Shown: in pieces, positions 1 to 8,544 of the stretch
How the letters are laid out: each line of letters starts with the position of its first letter
Numbering within the stretch: the first letter of the stretch is position 1
Notes under the pieces: generated by a model
The model's database searches: none
Seen by the model: only the letters and a program-made list of their open reading frames with translations
What the model was told of the DNA's origin: nothing
DNA from: Oxobacter pfennigii
GTDB taxonomy: Bacteria > Bacillota > Clostridia > Clostridiales > Oxobacteraceae
Direction of reading: 5' to 3'
Assembly (NCBI RefSeq): GCF_001317355.1
Contig: NZ_LKET01000045.1
Location: 1 to 62,584, forward strand
DNA length: 62,584 bases
Made by a program: the position numbers and the translations under genes

Positions 1-7
1 GTTATCA

Positions 8-128
8 TAATCGGTGGCAATAGCCCCAGGGTCACACCCGTTCCCATACCGAACACGTAGGTTAAGCCTGGGTACGCTGATGGTACTGCCATGGAAGCGT
101 GGTGGAAGAGTAAGTCGTCGCCGGTATT
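8..128 (+). rRNA. rrf: 5S ribosomal RNA
   Basis: The sequence has the typical bacterial 5S core, including the conserved block around CCGAACACG and a terminal helix formed by the first and last dozen bases (ends estimated to within a few bases). It is the last gene of an rRNA operon whose 16S and 23S genes would lie upstream of the window. It is followed at once by a GC-rich hairpin and then tRNA-fMet. Confidence 0.93.
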
Positions 129-133
129 AAATA

Positions 134-170
134 AGGGGGGCACCCGAATGTAGGGTGTCCTGATTTATTT
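134..170 (+). terminator. Terminator of the rRNA operon
   Basis: Inverted repeat GGGCACCC / GGGTGTCC with a 7-base loop, followed by a T-rich tract, directly after 5S rRNA. Confidence 0.75.
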
Positions 171-214
171 CACAGGTATAATATATCAGTTATTGCATAT
201 AACTAATTAAGCAT

Positions 215-290
215 CGCGGGGTGGAGCAGTTGGCAGCTCGTCGGGCTCATAACCCGAAGGTCGTGGGTTCAAATCCCTCCCCCGCAACCA
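215..290 (+). tRNA. tRNA-fMet(CAT), initiator
   Basis: Full cloverleaf with encoded CCA end and anticodon CAT. Two initiator hallmarks are visible: position 1 C faces position 72 A (unpaired end of the acceptor stem), and the anticodon stem carries three consecutive G-C pairs (GGG/CCC). It is therefore the initiator rather than an elongator Met tRNA. Confidence 0.95.
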
Positions 291-297
291 AATTAAG

Positions 298-340
298 CCA
301 TCTATTGATAGAGTTATTTTTCGATAGATGGTTTTTATTT
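298..340 (+). terminator. Terminator after tRNA-fMet
   Basis: Stem CCATCTAT / ATAGATGG followed by a T run. Confidence 0.75.
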
Positions 341-593
341 TATGTAGTTGTTTAAAAAACTATGGTTATTTGAAGGCCTCTACTTTTTTAGATGAGAGAT
401 AAAGGCTTTAATAAATTATTATCTTTAGTTTTATGGGCTATAACAACGATTATATATTTTCGTTGCATAGAGTGTAACTGGAGAATACAAGATAGAGGTG
501 AATCTATTTACCTAAATTTTGAAAAGGACTGCCATATGAAAAATGCGGGTTAAACGGCATTGGCAAAGCCACAATATGCATTGGGGGATAAAT

Positions 594-1082
594 ATGATGC
601 GGCTTGCAAAATACGAAGATTTAGATAAAATCATGGATATATACGCAATTGCCAGAAAGTATATGGCAGATAACGGCAACGTGATGCAATGGGGAGAAAC
701 TTATCCTGAGCGTGAAATGCTGGAGGATGATATCATGAATAAACAGTTATTTGTATATGAGGAAGGAGATAAAATACACGGAGTTTTTGCTTTTATGATA
801 GGTCCTGATGAGACATATTCTTATATAGAGAAAGGTTCATGGAAAAATAATGACTTATATGGAACCATACACCGAATTGCCGGTGACGGTGCAGTGAAGG
901 GTATTTTCAGCCAGTGTCTGGATTTCTGCAAAGAAAGAATATCAAACCTTAGGATAGATACCCATAATGATAATCATACTATGCAGCATTTGATAGAAAA
1001 ATACGGCTTTGAAAAATGCGGAATTATATATGTTCAGGATGGAACACCCAGAATTGCCTATCAATATGTGGAGTATAAATGA
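594..1082 (+). CDS. GNAT family N-acetyltransferase
   Basis: A 162-residue protein predicted to transfer an acetyl group from acetyl-CoA to an unidentified amine substrate in the cytosol. The N-terminal beta-alpha segment is followed by the GNAT acetyl-CoA loop (HRIAGDGAVKGI, about residues 90-101) and by the RIDTHNDN...LIEKYGFEKCG block that ends the fold. An upstream in-frame ATG exists at 543, but I chose the ATG at 594 because GGGGGATA lies just ahead of it; a second ATG at 597 is equally possible. The gene stands alone between tRNA-fMet and its own terminator. The family call is secure; the substrate is unknown. Confidence 0.85.
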   Translation: MMRLAKYEDLDKIMDIYAIARKYMADNGNVMQWGETYPEREMLEDDIMNKQLFVYEEGDKIHGVFAFMIGPDETYSYIEKGSWKNNDLYGTIHRIAGDGAVKGIFSQCLDFCKERISNLRIDTHNDNHTMQHLIEKYGFEKCGIIYVQDGTPRIAYQYVEYK

Positions 1083-1104
1083 ATTCCAAATAAGAATGCT
1101 AATA

Positions 1105-1141
1105 AAAAACCCTCGGATTTTTATACCGAGGGTTTTTATTT
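1105..1141 (+). terminator. Terminator after the GNAT gene
   Basis: Stem CCCTCGG / CCGAGGG flanked by A and T runs, so it may work in both directions. Confidence 0.8.
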
Positions 1142-1295
1142 AGGCTTTTAGTAAAGTCTTAATTATAAAAGAACATTCCTGTTTAAGTAAAAAATGCCTG
1201 AACATAAATTAAAAAGGGAGTTGTTTTTTATTTTAAAGCATTGTATGTTAATTTCAGACATGGATGTTGCTGATTAAAAAGGAGAAAAAACAATC

Positions 1296-2035
1296 ATGAT
1301 AGATGAACAATATAACATGATTGTTAAAAGAAAATCATTTAGAAGATTTAACGATACCTTATCTCTTTCTAACGAAGAATTGCAAGAGATAAATCAGAAG
1401 GTTAAGAATTTAGAGCCCCTTTTGGATGATATAGTTGCTAAATATCGGATTGTACCTAGAGAAAAAACAACCTCCAATCGGGGAGAGTATTGCATGCTTA
1501 TTTACAGTGAAGAAAAAAATATTTTTTGTTAAATATTGGCTTTATATTTGAACAATTAGATTTGTATCTGGCTTCAAAGGACATCGGCGTATGTTGGTAC
1601 GGGATGGGAAAAACACAAGAACCTGAATATGAGAACTTGAAATTTGTGATTATGATAGCTTTTGGTAAAGGGCGGCCAAGCGAATTTAGAAAAGATTATA
1701 CAAAATGTTCACGAAAAGAAACACAGGAAATTTGGACTGGTTCGCCAGGGTTGGAAGTAATAGCAGATGTTGTAAAATATGCTCCGAGCGCTTGTAACAC
1801 TCAACCATGGCGGATTGTTTGTGAAAAGAATAAATTGAAAGTATATCGAGCAACAAAGATTAAGTCTATAATGCCGAAAAGCAAAGCATCATTTTATAAT
1901 TCAATTGATATGGGAATATTCCTATATTTTTTGGAATTAGCCTTGTCACATAACAAGATTCCTTTTCAACGGATTTTGTGTAAAGAAAACCAGTCATCTG
2001 ATTTAATCCCTGTTGCCATATACAATTTATTGTAA
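1296..2035 (+). pseudogene. Nitroreductase-family protein, frameshifted
   Basis: Two adjacent reading frames together make one nitroreductase-like protein. The first frame (1296-1532) holds the KRKSFRRF start typical of the family. The second (about 1526-2035) holds EQLDLYLASKDIGVCWYG and the second FMN-fold block with YAPSACNTQPWRI. The break lies where an A7 run and a T6 run sit side by side (1513-1527); one lost base would join the frames. Known members reduce nitro or quinone compounds with FMN. This may be a true pseudogene or a homopolymer sequencing error; a programmed -1 shift is less likely because there is no obvious stimulatory structure. Confidence 0.8.
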
Positions 2036-2142
2036 AGACATAATTGACCCTGCTGACAGAACAGTCAAACACAAATTGTCCTGAAAAGTGTTGCCATGCT
2101 AGTGTGCAATCAATCAGCACCTGATGTATTGCAAAAAATGGA

Positions 2143-2457
2143 TTGCCTTATGCATATGGTATGGCAGCACTCTATGCAAATCGTGTTGGAACAGCTTATA
2201 TAAATAGCGGCGTATGCGCTGTTTATGATTCTGGTATTCTGGATTGTTACCTCCAACAAAGTATTGAGTCCTGTAAGCAAGCAACTGCAAAAAGCCACTC
2301 GAAAGAAGAAGAAGCTGTTTATAATGCTTATCTCCTGTTTTTTACAGAGGAAATAAAAAAAGCCGGAAATTCAGGATGCTATAGAATTAGACGATTGAGC
2401 AAAAGACCATCTTTTGATAAAGTGGTTTATCTAGAAGATGGCCTTTATTTTGCCTGA
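2143..2457 (+). pseudogene. Unrecognised protein remnant
   Basis: A 104-residue frame opening with a TTG and having no ribosome site. A different frame just upstream (about 2082-2150) reads KSVAMLVCNQSAPDVLQKM and appears to continue into PYAYGMAALYANRVGTAY here, so this looks like a broken larger protein. I do not recognise the family. The last roughly 20 codons overlap a terminator-like inverted repeat (GACCATCTT / AAGATGGCC, about 2404-2445), which suggests the C-terminus is not authentic. Confidence 0.35.
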
Positions 2458-2462
2458 TTATA

Positions 2463-3914
2463 TTAAATTGATGAGGCGATTTCAAGTATGCCGTCAATAT
2501 CAACGCTCTCAGCAAGAATATTCGCAAAGGCATTTAAAGCTTCATCAACTCTTGCGGATTGGTCAATGCCGTCTGATGCCGCACCAAGCTTAGCTAACCA
2601 ATGAGCACGCTGCTTAGCATCATCAAAGATACGGTGCACATAGCAGCCGGCAATACGCCCATTTGAACTAATGGCACCGTCAGCACCGCTTCCGGAAATT
2701 TGTAAAAGGGGTGTGGCTTCAAAAGTAAGCTCCGTCCGTCCGCAATGAATTTCATAGCCTCTAAATGGTGTGCGGTCGGGGAGGCTATATCCGGTGACTT
2801 CCGTCACCCGTTTATCATTAGTCAATATAGTATGTACCGGTAAGAGGCCAAGGCCTTCAACCTCACTGGGTTCGCCTTCCAAACCCAGGGGATCAGCAAT
2901 TGCCGTACCCATCATTTGATAACCGCCGCATAGTCCTAAGACATAACCGCCGCGTCTGATGTGAGCCTGCAAGTCCAGGTCCCAGCCCTGTTCACGGAAA
3001 AATGTAAGATCGCTTATTGTAGCTTTGCTTCCGGGTAAAATAACCATGTTAGCATTTCCCGGTAATGCTTGGCCGGGATATACACGGACAATTTGGACTG
3101 ATTCTTCCGCCTCAAGGGCGTCAAAATCATCATGGTTGGATATGCGGGGAAGTACGGGGACGGCAATAACAACGATGGCTTTTCTTTTAATATCGGCAGC
3201 TACCGCATCTTCTTCCGGCAGGCTGCGTGCTGCGGCAATCCAGGGCACAACGCCCAGGCCTTTCCAGCCGGTCATCCGCTCAATGGTCTTATAGCCTTCA
3301 TCGAAAAGCCCCAGGTCTCCTCGGAAACGATTTATTATAAAGCCCTTAATAAGAGCCGCATCTTCCGGGTCCAGTACCATTTTAGTGCCGACAACGGATG
3401 CAATAACACCGCCGCGGTCAATATCACCTATCAGGATTACCGGAACGTTGGCAGGTTGGGCAAATCCCATATTTGCAATGTCTCCGCGCCTGAAATTTAT
3501 TTCCGCCGGGCTTCCCGCGCCTTCGACCACTACAAGGTCGCTTTGAGCCTTCAATCGCTCAAATGACTCCATAACCTGATCGAAAAAAGGTATACGGCCG
3601 GTATGGAAATCCTTGGCCTGAAGCCTTCCGAATACCTGCCCATGAACAATAATCTGTGCATCGATATCTGAGTTAGGTTTTAACAGAACCGGATTCATGT
3701 CAATGGTGGGAGGCACGCGGCATCCTATGGCCTGTAATGCCTGAGCCCTGCCGATTTCACCGCCGTCAATCGTCGGAGCTGCGTTGTTTGACATGTTTTG
3801 AGGCTTGAAGGGGCGGACCCTTAAGCCCCGGTTTGCGAAAACCCTGCATAGTCCCGCAGCCAGAACCGATTTGCCCACATCTGAGCCGGTACCTTGAAGC
3901 ATAATAGCGCGCAT
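2463..3914 (-). CDS. cobQ: Cobyric acid synthase
   Basis: Predicted to amidate adenosylcobyrinic acid a,c-diamide at four side chains, using glutamine and ATP, in cobalamin synthesis. The 483-residue length is normal. The N-terminal dethiobiotin-synthetase-like ATPase has the P-loop GTGSDVGKS (residues 8-16), FKPQNMSNN and VVEGAGSPAEIN. The C-terminal class-I glutamine amidotransferase has the nucleophile in GLCGGYQMMG (Cys near residue 330) and the histidine region after the GYEIHCGRT block. No other corrin-pathway gene and no cobalamin riboswitch is visible nearby, so it may act in salvage or work with genes elsewhere. The ATG at 3914 has GGAGGG just upstream. Confidence 0.95.
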   Translation of the reverse strand: MRAIMLQGTGSDVGKSVLAAGLCRVFANRGLRVRPFKPQNMSNNAAPTIDGGEIGRAQALQAIGCRVPPTIDMNPVLLKPNSDIDAQIIVHGQVFGRLQAKDFHTGRIPFFDQVMESFERLKAQSDLVVVEGAGSPAEINFRRGDIANMGFAQPANVPVILIGDIDRGGVIASVVGTKMVLDPEDAALIKGFIINRFRGDLGLFDEGYKTIERMTGWKGLGVVPWIAAARSLPEEDAVAADIKRKAIVVIAVPVLPRISNHDDFDALEAEESVQIVRVYPGQALPGNANMVILPGSKATISDLTFFREQGWDLDLQAHIRRGGYVLGLCGGYQMMGTAIADPLGLEGEPSEVEGLGLLPVHTILTNDKRVTEVTGYSLPDRTPFRGYEIHCGRTELTFEATPLLQISGSGADGAISSNGRIAGCYVHRIFDDAKQRAHWLAKLGAASDGIDQSARVDEALNAFANILAESVDIDGILEIASSI

Positions 3915-4066
3915 ATTTATACCCTCCGTAATTAATTATATAATTGCTTAAAGCATGGACAGAATGCGACACCACTTTAAGTTATTTAATAGGTATAGAA
4001 TAACATAACTGATGATAAAATGAAATTTCAAATTAAAGTGTCCGGAAGAGCCTGGTTCCATGGTAT

Positions 4067-4747
4067 CTAGCTATTCTTCTGCCAAATAAGTGAATAACGC
4101 CAAAATAATTTTCTGCGCACAACGGCACCCGGGATATGCTGTGCGGCAACTAGACGGATCTGGTGAAGGGTCATATAGCGGTCGTGCTTTCCATGCCTTC
4201 TCCATACCTCCGTTGTGTGCGGGTCATCCTTGCGGAGCTTGCCGTTCTTGATTAAGTTCATGATTACGTTAGGAAATGCTGCAAAACCCCAAACCATATA
4301 ATCCATTATTGAGCTGGCTTTGGCCAGATCGAGTAAAATAAGCTTTCCTCCAGGGCGCAGTTTATCCTTTGCAAACTCCAGCAGCCAGTCATATGGAAGA
4401 TGATGAGCGGTGGCTGTTGAGATTATAATATCAAAGGACAGTGGAGCATACTCCATATCCAATACGTTACCGCATATGTATTCGATATTTTCAGCGGCAT
4501 TATTTGAACGGGCAAATTCGATCATCTTGTCGGCGAGGTCAACGGCAATAACCTTCCCCACTCTTTTGGATAATAGGGCAGACAAATCTCCTTTTCCACA
4601 TCCGATATCCAAACAAGTTTCCGTGCCTGTAGGTATATGCTGCAGTAAATGAGAAAAGTAACAATTATTGTGATTCCATTTTGGTTCACTGCCCAGCTCG
4701 GCAATTTCATTAAAATCAGATTTGACAATATCATAATTCTCTGTCAT
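4067..4747 (-). CDS. Class I SAM-dependent methyltransferase
   Basis: 226 residues with the Rossmann SAM-binding motif LDIGCGKGD (about residues 42-50), the acidic end of beta-2 in VIAVDLADKMIEFA, motif II around SFDIIISTATAHHLPY and motif III LRPGGKLILLDLA. Such proteins methylate small molecules; the substrate cannot be read from sequence. A start site with GGAGGCATTTGT precedes the ATG. It lies downstream of the sensor kinase on the same strand with a 58-base gap, so co-transcription with the two-component pair is possible. Confidence 0.85.
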   Translation of the reverse strand: MTENYDIVKSDFNEIAELGSEPKWNHNNCYFSHLLQHIPTGTETCLDIGCGKGDLSALLSKRVGKVIAVDLADKMIEFARSNNAAENIEYICGNVLDMEYAPLSFDIIISTATAHHLPYDWLLEFAKDKLRPGGKLILLDLAKASSIMDYMVWGFAAFPNVIMNLIKNGKLRKDDPHTTEVWRRHGKHDRYMTLHQIRLVAAQHIPGAVVRRKLFWRYSLIWQKNS

Positions 4748-4805
4748 ACAAATGCCTCCAAGGATTTCTTTTTATCTACCAGTATACGCGGAGCTTATTT
4801 TTTCC

Positions 4806-5921
4806 CTAAGACTCAAGACTTTTATCAGCATCCCTGTCCTCCATTGGAAGGACAACCGTAAATATGGTTTTGTTCTCGCCGCTTTGGGCTGCTATCATAC
4901 CCCCATGAGCGCTAACAATCTCTTTGGCGATTGCCAGGCCCAGACCTGCGCCTCCTGTTTGTGAAGAACGTGAGGCATCCAGACGGAAAAACCTCTCAAA
5001 GATCATATTCAGCATTTGCGGGGGGATTGGGTCACCACTGTTGGAGAATTGAATAACTACATTTTTATCTTTCCGGAAAGCGGATATTTCAATTATGCTG
5101 CCGGGATAGCTGTAGGCAATGGCGTTTTTCAGGATGTTATTGAATACCCGGGCAAGCTTGTCGGCGTCTCCCCACAGAGTGAGGTCATCCGGTGCAGTTA
5201 CAACGGCCTTTTTTTCCTCAGGAGACAACAGCGGGTAAAACTCATCAGCCATTTGCTGCAGCATAAAGGAAAGGTTGATTCTGCCTTTATTAAGTACAAT
5301 GGAACTCAAGTTAAACCGGGTTATTTCGAAAAATTCATTGATCAGCTGCTCCAGCCGGTAGGCTTTTTGGAGGGTGATACCGGTATACTTGATACGCTGC
5401 TCAGCAGGCATATCCGGTGCTTCGTCCAGCAGGCTCAGGTAACCTACAACCGAGGCGAGGGGGGTACGGATATCGTGAGCCAGATTGACGACAAGGTCAT
5501 TTTTGCGCTGCTCCGCTTCTTTTGCCTCCCGCTCATTCTTTCGGGAGGTCTTCTTGATCTGATTCATTTTATGCTCAATTTCGCGCAATTCTTCAGGCAG
5601 CCGGATATCATCGTCATCAGGCTGTACTAAAGCCGTACTGGCCGCCGCAATATCCTCAATATATCCGACCGTCCTGTTCCAGTATATATAGATTATAAAC
5701 AGGAGCATTGCAAGCCAGGCTAAAGGAAATAATAGAGTGGAATAGGCTGCGACAGTCTTTAAAAAATAGTAAATGGGCGATGGCTGCCAGGTTATATTAT
5801 GGGCAATAAGGTACCCAAAAGCAAGAATAACAACATATACCACGGTAGCAACAATTGCCGTACTTGCGCATCGCAGGACGATTTTATTAGTGAATTCGGA
5901 TCTAAAGGCTTTAATCTTCAA
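4806..5921 (-). CDS. Sensor histidine kinase, VanS-like
   Basis: 371 residues. Two N-terminal membrane segments (about residues 16-40 and 55-82) enclose a short external loop. A linker with a charged coiled coil (about 115-145) leads to the H-box LAHDIRTPLASVVGY (phosphorylated His about residue 150), then the N-box NILKNAIAYSYPG and the G-box GGAGLGLAIAKE. It should phosphorylate the adjacent response regulator, whose gene it overlaps by 11 bases. The small sensor loop and domain layout resemble VanS-type kinases that sense envelope signals, but no van genes are present, so the signal is unknown. Confidence 0.9.
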   Translation of the reverse strand: MKIKAFRSEFTNKIVLRCASTAIVATVVYVVILAFGYLIAHNITWQPSPIYYFLKTVAAYSTLLFPLAWLAMLLFIIYIYWNRTVGYIEDIAAASTALVQPDDDDIRLPEELREIEHKMNQIKKTSRKNEREAKEAEQRKNDLVVNLAHDIRTPLASVVGYLSLLDEAPDMPAEQRIKYTGITLQKAYRLEQLINEFFEITRFNLSSIVLNKGRINLSFMLQQMADEFYPLLSPEEKKAVVTAPDDLTLWGDADKLARVFNNILKNAIAYSYPGSIIEISAFRKDKNVVIQFSNSGDPIPPQMLNMIFERFFRLDASRSSQTGGAGLGLAIAKEIVSAHGGMIAAQSGENKTIFTVVLPMEDRDADKSLES

Positions 5922-6609
5922 TTTTATAACCCACCCCCCATACTGTTTTAATGTATTTGGGATGCTCCGTACTGTCCTGCATTTTTTCCCTTAAATGCCG
6001 GATATGAACCATTACGGTATTATTGCTGTTGGAAAAATACCTATCGCCCCATACTTCCTGAAATAATTCTTCCGAACTGACCACACGCCCCCGGTTAGAC
6101 GCCAGTACCCATAAAATAGAAAACTCTGTCGGGGTAAGGGAAAGGGACTTTTCGTTCAATATACATTCATGTTTTTCTTTGTTTAGCACCAGGCTTGAAA
6201 ATACTATAGTGTTCTCTTCCTGCCTGGCTTCAGCCGAATTATATTTTTTGAATCTTCGTAACTGGGCTTTAACCCTTGCAACCATTTCAAGAGGCCGGAA
6301 AGGTTTTGTAATATAATCATCCGCACCTAACGTAAGGCCGGTAATCTTATCAATTTCCTCATCCTTTGCAGTCAGCATGATAACGGGGAAGTTATGCTTT
6401 TCTCTGATCTGTTGGCAGATTGAAAAGCCATTTATATCGGGAAGCATGACATCCAATATGGCTAAATCTATATTTTCCTCATCAATACACTGCAAAGCAT
6501 CACGTCCGTTATAGAACTTAAGCACATTGTAACTTTCGCTTTTAAGATATACTTCAATCAGGTCTGCAATGGATTGTTCATCATCAACAACTAAAATATT
6601 AGCCGGCAT
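5911..6609 (-). CDS. OmpR/VanR-family response regulator
   Basis: 232 residues. The receiver domain has the acidic pair in ILVVDDE, the phosphoacceptor Asp in AILDVMLPD, the Thr in VIMLTAKDE and the Lys in YITKPF. The C-terminal winged helix carries LTPTEFSILWVLA and VHIRHLREK and ends in TVWGVGYKIE, typical of OmpR DNA binding. A longer frame opens at 6651, but I chose the ATG at 6609 because AAAGGAG lies 11 bases upstream and the receiver starts there. It forms an operon with the downstream kinase. Confidence 0.92.
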   Translation of the reverse strand: MPANILVVDDEQSIADLIEVYLKSESYNVLKFYNGRDALQCIDEENIDLAILDVMLPDINGFSICQQIREKHNFPVIMLTAKDEEIDKITGLTLGADDYITKPFRPLEMVARVKAQLRRFKKYNSAEARQEENTIVFSSLVLNKEKHECILNEKSLSLTPTEFSILWVLASNRGRVVSSEELFQEVWGDRYFSNSNNTVMVHIRHLREKMQDSTEHPKYIKTVWGVGYKIED

Positions 6610-6909
6610 AGTTCGTTCAACTCCTTTGGTTACAAAATCCCATAACATCATATCAAAGGGTTAATGGATATTTATAACTTTTATCTTATTAAATCCTTAA
6701 GATTTACTTAAAGTCAACTGTTTTTCAACTATCTTTCAATCTAACATTCATCCCGCATAATGAGACATATAAATAGTCATTATATATTGTCCTAATGATT
6801 AATGATAATTATAACTGATATGTATACATTGAGGCAGGAATTTTGAAGCTCTATTTGCCGGTGGATTTAAGAGGAAACCAATGGCTACTCTTAGTTTATT
6901 TATATTTTT
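6610..6909. other. Intergenic region between divergent genes
   Basis: About 300 AT-rich bases between the regulator gene and the binding-protein fragment. The leftward regulator's ribosome site is here. I see no RNA gene or convincing promoter pair; 6660-6800 is simply AT-rich. Confidence 0.4.
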
Positions 6910-7287
6910 ATGGTAAAATGTGCTCGAACATATATTAAAGATATGAAATCCGAGAATTCCGGAACGCCAGTTTTAACTGAGATACCGGAAGAGCAGAAAA
7001 TCGTCACCCAGGCAGCAGAGCTGACACCGTCAGAGGACGCCGCTGCTATCGGTATCACGGAAGAAAATCATCCGCGCATCGACGGGTCGACTTCCACCCT
7101 TCCTCTCGTGCAAGGGATATATAGAAGAATGTTTTTGCCGGCGGACGGTGACGGCAACGGGTGGCCAGGCCTTCCGCAGAAGGCTTCCAAAACAGTACCG
7201 TCCTATGAGAGTCTTATCAATGGGAACGTGGATTTGATTATCGTCCCTGACCCATCAAAGGATGGCAGTAAACTGAGAGGATTGTAG
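6910..7287 (+). pseudogene. Fragment of a phosphate-type binding protein
   Basis: 125 residues containing HPRIDGSTSTLPLVQGIYR and VPSYESLINGNVDLIIVPDPS, which match the beginning of PstS-like periplasmic-binding-protein domains (a phosphate- or tungstate-type ligand loop with DGSTS). The frame stops about 80 residues into the domain, so two thirds of the fold is missing. No signal peptide or lipobox precedes it and no ribosome site is obvious. I read it as a decayed remnant, though a short expressed domain cannot be excluded. Confidence 0.6.
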
Positions 7288-7363
7288 AATTATTCACATA
7301 AGAGTGATATAATCTACTATATCTTTAATATCATAAAAGCTGATTAGAGAAAGGAAGAATTAA

Positions 7364-7618
7364 ATGGGTGAATTATCCACATTGCCAAATATAGCTGCAA
7401 AGCTGGAAGCCCAGCTTTCTGATGTGGGAATTACGACAATTGATGAACTGAAACGGGTTGGAAGCCGTGAGGCGTGGCTTCGCATCCTTGCTCATGACCC
7501 GTCAGCCTGTATTATGCGGCTTTCTGCTCTGGAAGGCGCTATTCAGGGCGTGAGGTGGCATTATCTTGATGAGGACACGAAGAAGTCTTTAAAGGAATTT
7601 TACCGGCAAAACAAATAA
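7364..7618 (+). CDS. TfoX/Sxy C-terminal-domain protein
   Basis: 84 residues matching the helix-hairpin-helix-like C-terminal domain of TfoX/Sxy: LPNIAAKLEAQLSDVGITT is followed by DELKRVGSREAWLRI and CIMRLSALEGAIQGVRWHYL. In gamma-proteobacteria the full-length TfoX activates competence genes. In Bacillota this domain often stands alone, with unknown function. A good ribosome site (GAAAGGAAG) precedes the ATG, and a terminator follows, so it is a single-gene unit. Confidence 0.82.
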   Translation: MGELSTLPNIAAKLEAQLSDVGITTIDELKRVGSREAWLRILAHDPSACIMRLSALEGAIQGVRWHYLDEDTKKSLKEFYRQNK

Positions 7619-7628
7619 TTTGTTCTTC

Positions 7629-7675
7629 TGCCCGAAAGAGCCTGTTATTGGCGTTTTCGGGCTTTCTGCTTTTTC
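7629..7675 (+). terminator. Terminator after the TfoX-domain gene
   Basis: Stem GCCCGAAA / TTTTCGGGC with a 16-base loop, then a T-rich tract. Confidence 0.75.
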
Positions 7676-7793
7676 CGGCATTCATGAAAGTTCATGGACA
7701 TAAGGGCATAAAGGCTTTGATTATATAAAAAAATAAAAAAATGAACTTTTAGGTTTTTTTAATTGTATATGTATATGAGAGGGGGCACAATGA

Positions 7794-8291
7794 TTGATTG
7801 ATAAATACATAAACCAACACGGCAAGCGGTTATATGGATTGTGCCTGACTCTTTGCGCCAATTCTGCCGATGCGGATGACTTGTATCAGGATACATGGCT
7901 GAAGGTTGTTAAGAATTTTTCACAATATGACACTACAAGAGAATTTGAGCCCTGGCTCACAAAGATCTGTATAAATATCTATCGGAACATACTGAGAAGA
8001 ATAGGCAAAAGCCCAATTTTAAGCAGGTTTTCCAGCAATGAGGAAAAGAGAGCTGTCATGGAAGGTGTTTTGTCTGTACTGCCAGAGGATTACAGTTCAT
8101 TGCATGAGGCAATTGACCAATTGCCTGAGAAACTCAGGATGACCATTATCCTGTTTTATTTCCGGGATATGGACCTTAAATCAACTGCTCTCGTGCTTAA
8201 TATTCCCGTTGGAACGGTAAAATCACGGTTAAGCAAATCAAGAAAGTTATTAAAGGAGGCATTAAAAAATGAAGCAGATATACCATTTTGA
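7794..8291 (+). CDS. ECF-type RNA polymerase sigma factor
   Basis: 165 residues. Region 2 includes ADDLYQDTWLKVVKNF (about residues 27-42), which contacts core polymerase and the -10 element. Region 4 ends in the helix-turn-helix LKSTALVLNIPVGTVKSRLSKSRK. Translation most likely starts at the TTG at 7794 behind GAGAGGGGG; the nearby ATG at 7790 runs into a stop after three codons. The next gene overlaps by 23 bases, as expected for a co-translated sigma and membrane partner. It likely redirects polymerase in response to a membrane or envelope signal. Confidence 0.88.
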   Translation: MIDKYINQHGKRLYGLCLTLCANSADADDLYQDTWLKVVKNFSQYDTTREFEPWLTKICINIYRNILRRIGKSPILSRFSSNEEKRAVMEGVLSVLPEDYSSLHEAIDQLPEKLRMTIILFYFRDMDLKSTALVLNIPVGTVKSRLSKSRKLLKEALKNEADIPF

Positions 8292-8544
8292 TTGTACTCA
8301 TCCGCCGGTTGTAAGCGAAAAAATGCTTCGGGCTGAATTGGAACGGCGTACAATAGAGCGCCAGACAGCTGTTTTGGCACTGGCCGGTATTTTAGCCCAT
8401 ATGTGCCTGATTTTCACAGCAATTGTTTTACGACCTTTTAATGCCATGCTTTCATTAATCTGTATTGCTTATGTTTGTGTTGCCATAAGTGGCAGCGGAG
8501 CAATTGCAATAGTTTTTGATCATAAAAGGAGGGATCTGATATGA
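8269..8544 (+). CDS. Small membrane protein, possible anti-sigma partner
   Basis: 91 residues: a roughly 36-residue charged cytosolic N-terminus, then two hydrophobic segments (about 37-55 and 60-82). I recognise no family. There is no zinc-binding HxxxCxxC anti-sigma motif. It starts inside the sigma gene behind AAAGGAGG, and its stop overlaps the next start (ATGA). Position and topology suggest that it holds the sigma factor inactive at the membrane, but that is inference. Confidence 0.65.
   Translation: MKQIYHFDCTHPPVVSEKMLRAELERRTIERQTAVLALAGILAHMCLIFTAIVLRPFNAMLSLICIAYVCVAISGSGAIAIVFDHKRRDLI

Noticed and set aside
1296-2035. Programmed -1 frameshift in the nitroreductase
   Set aside because: A homopolymer deletion is the simpler explanation; the A7/T6 runs lack a spaced stem or pseudoknot typical of programmed shifts.
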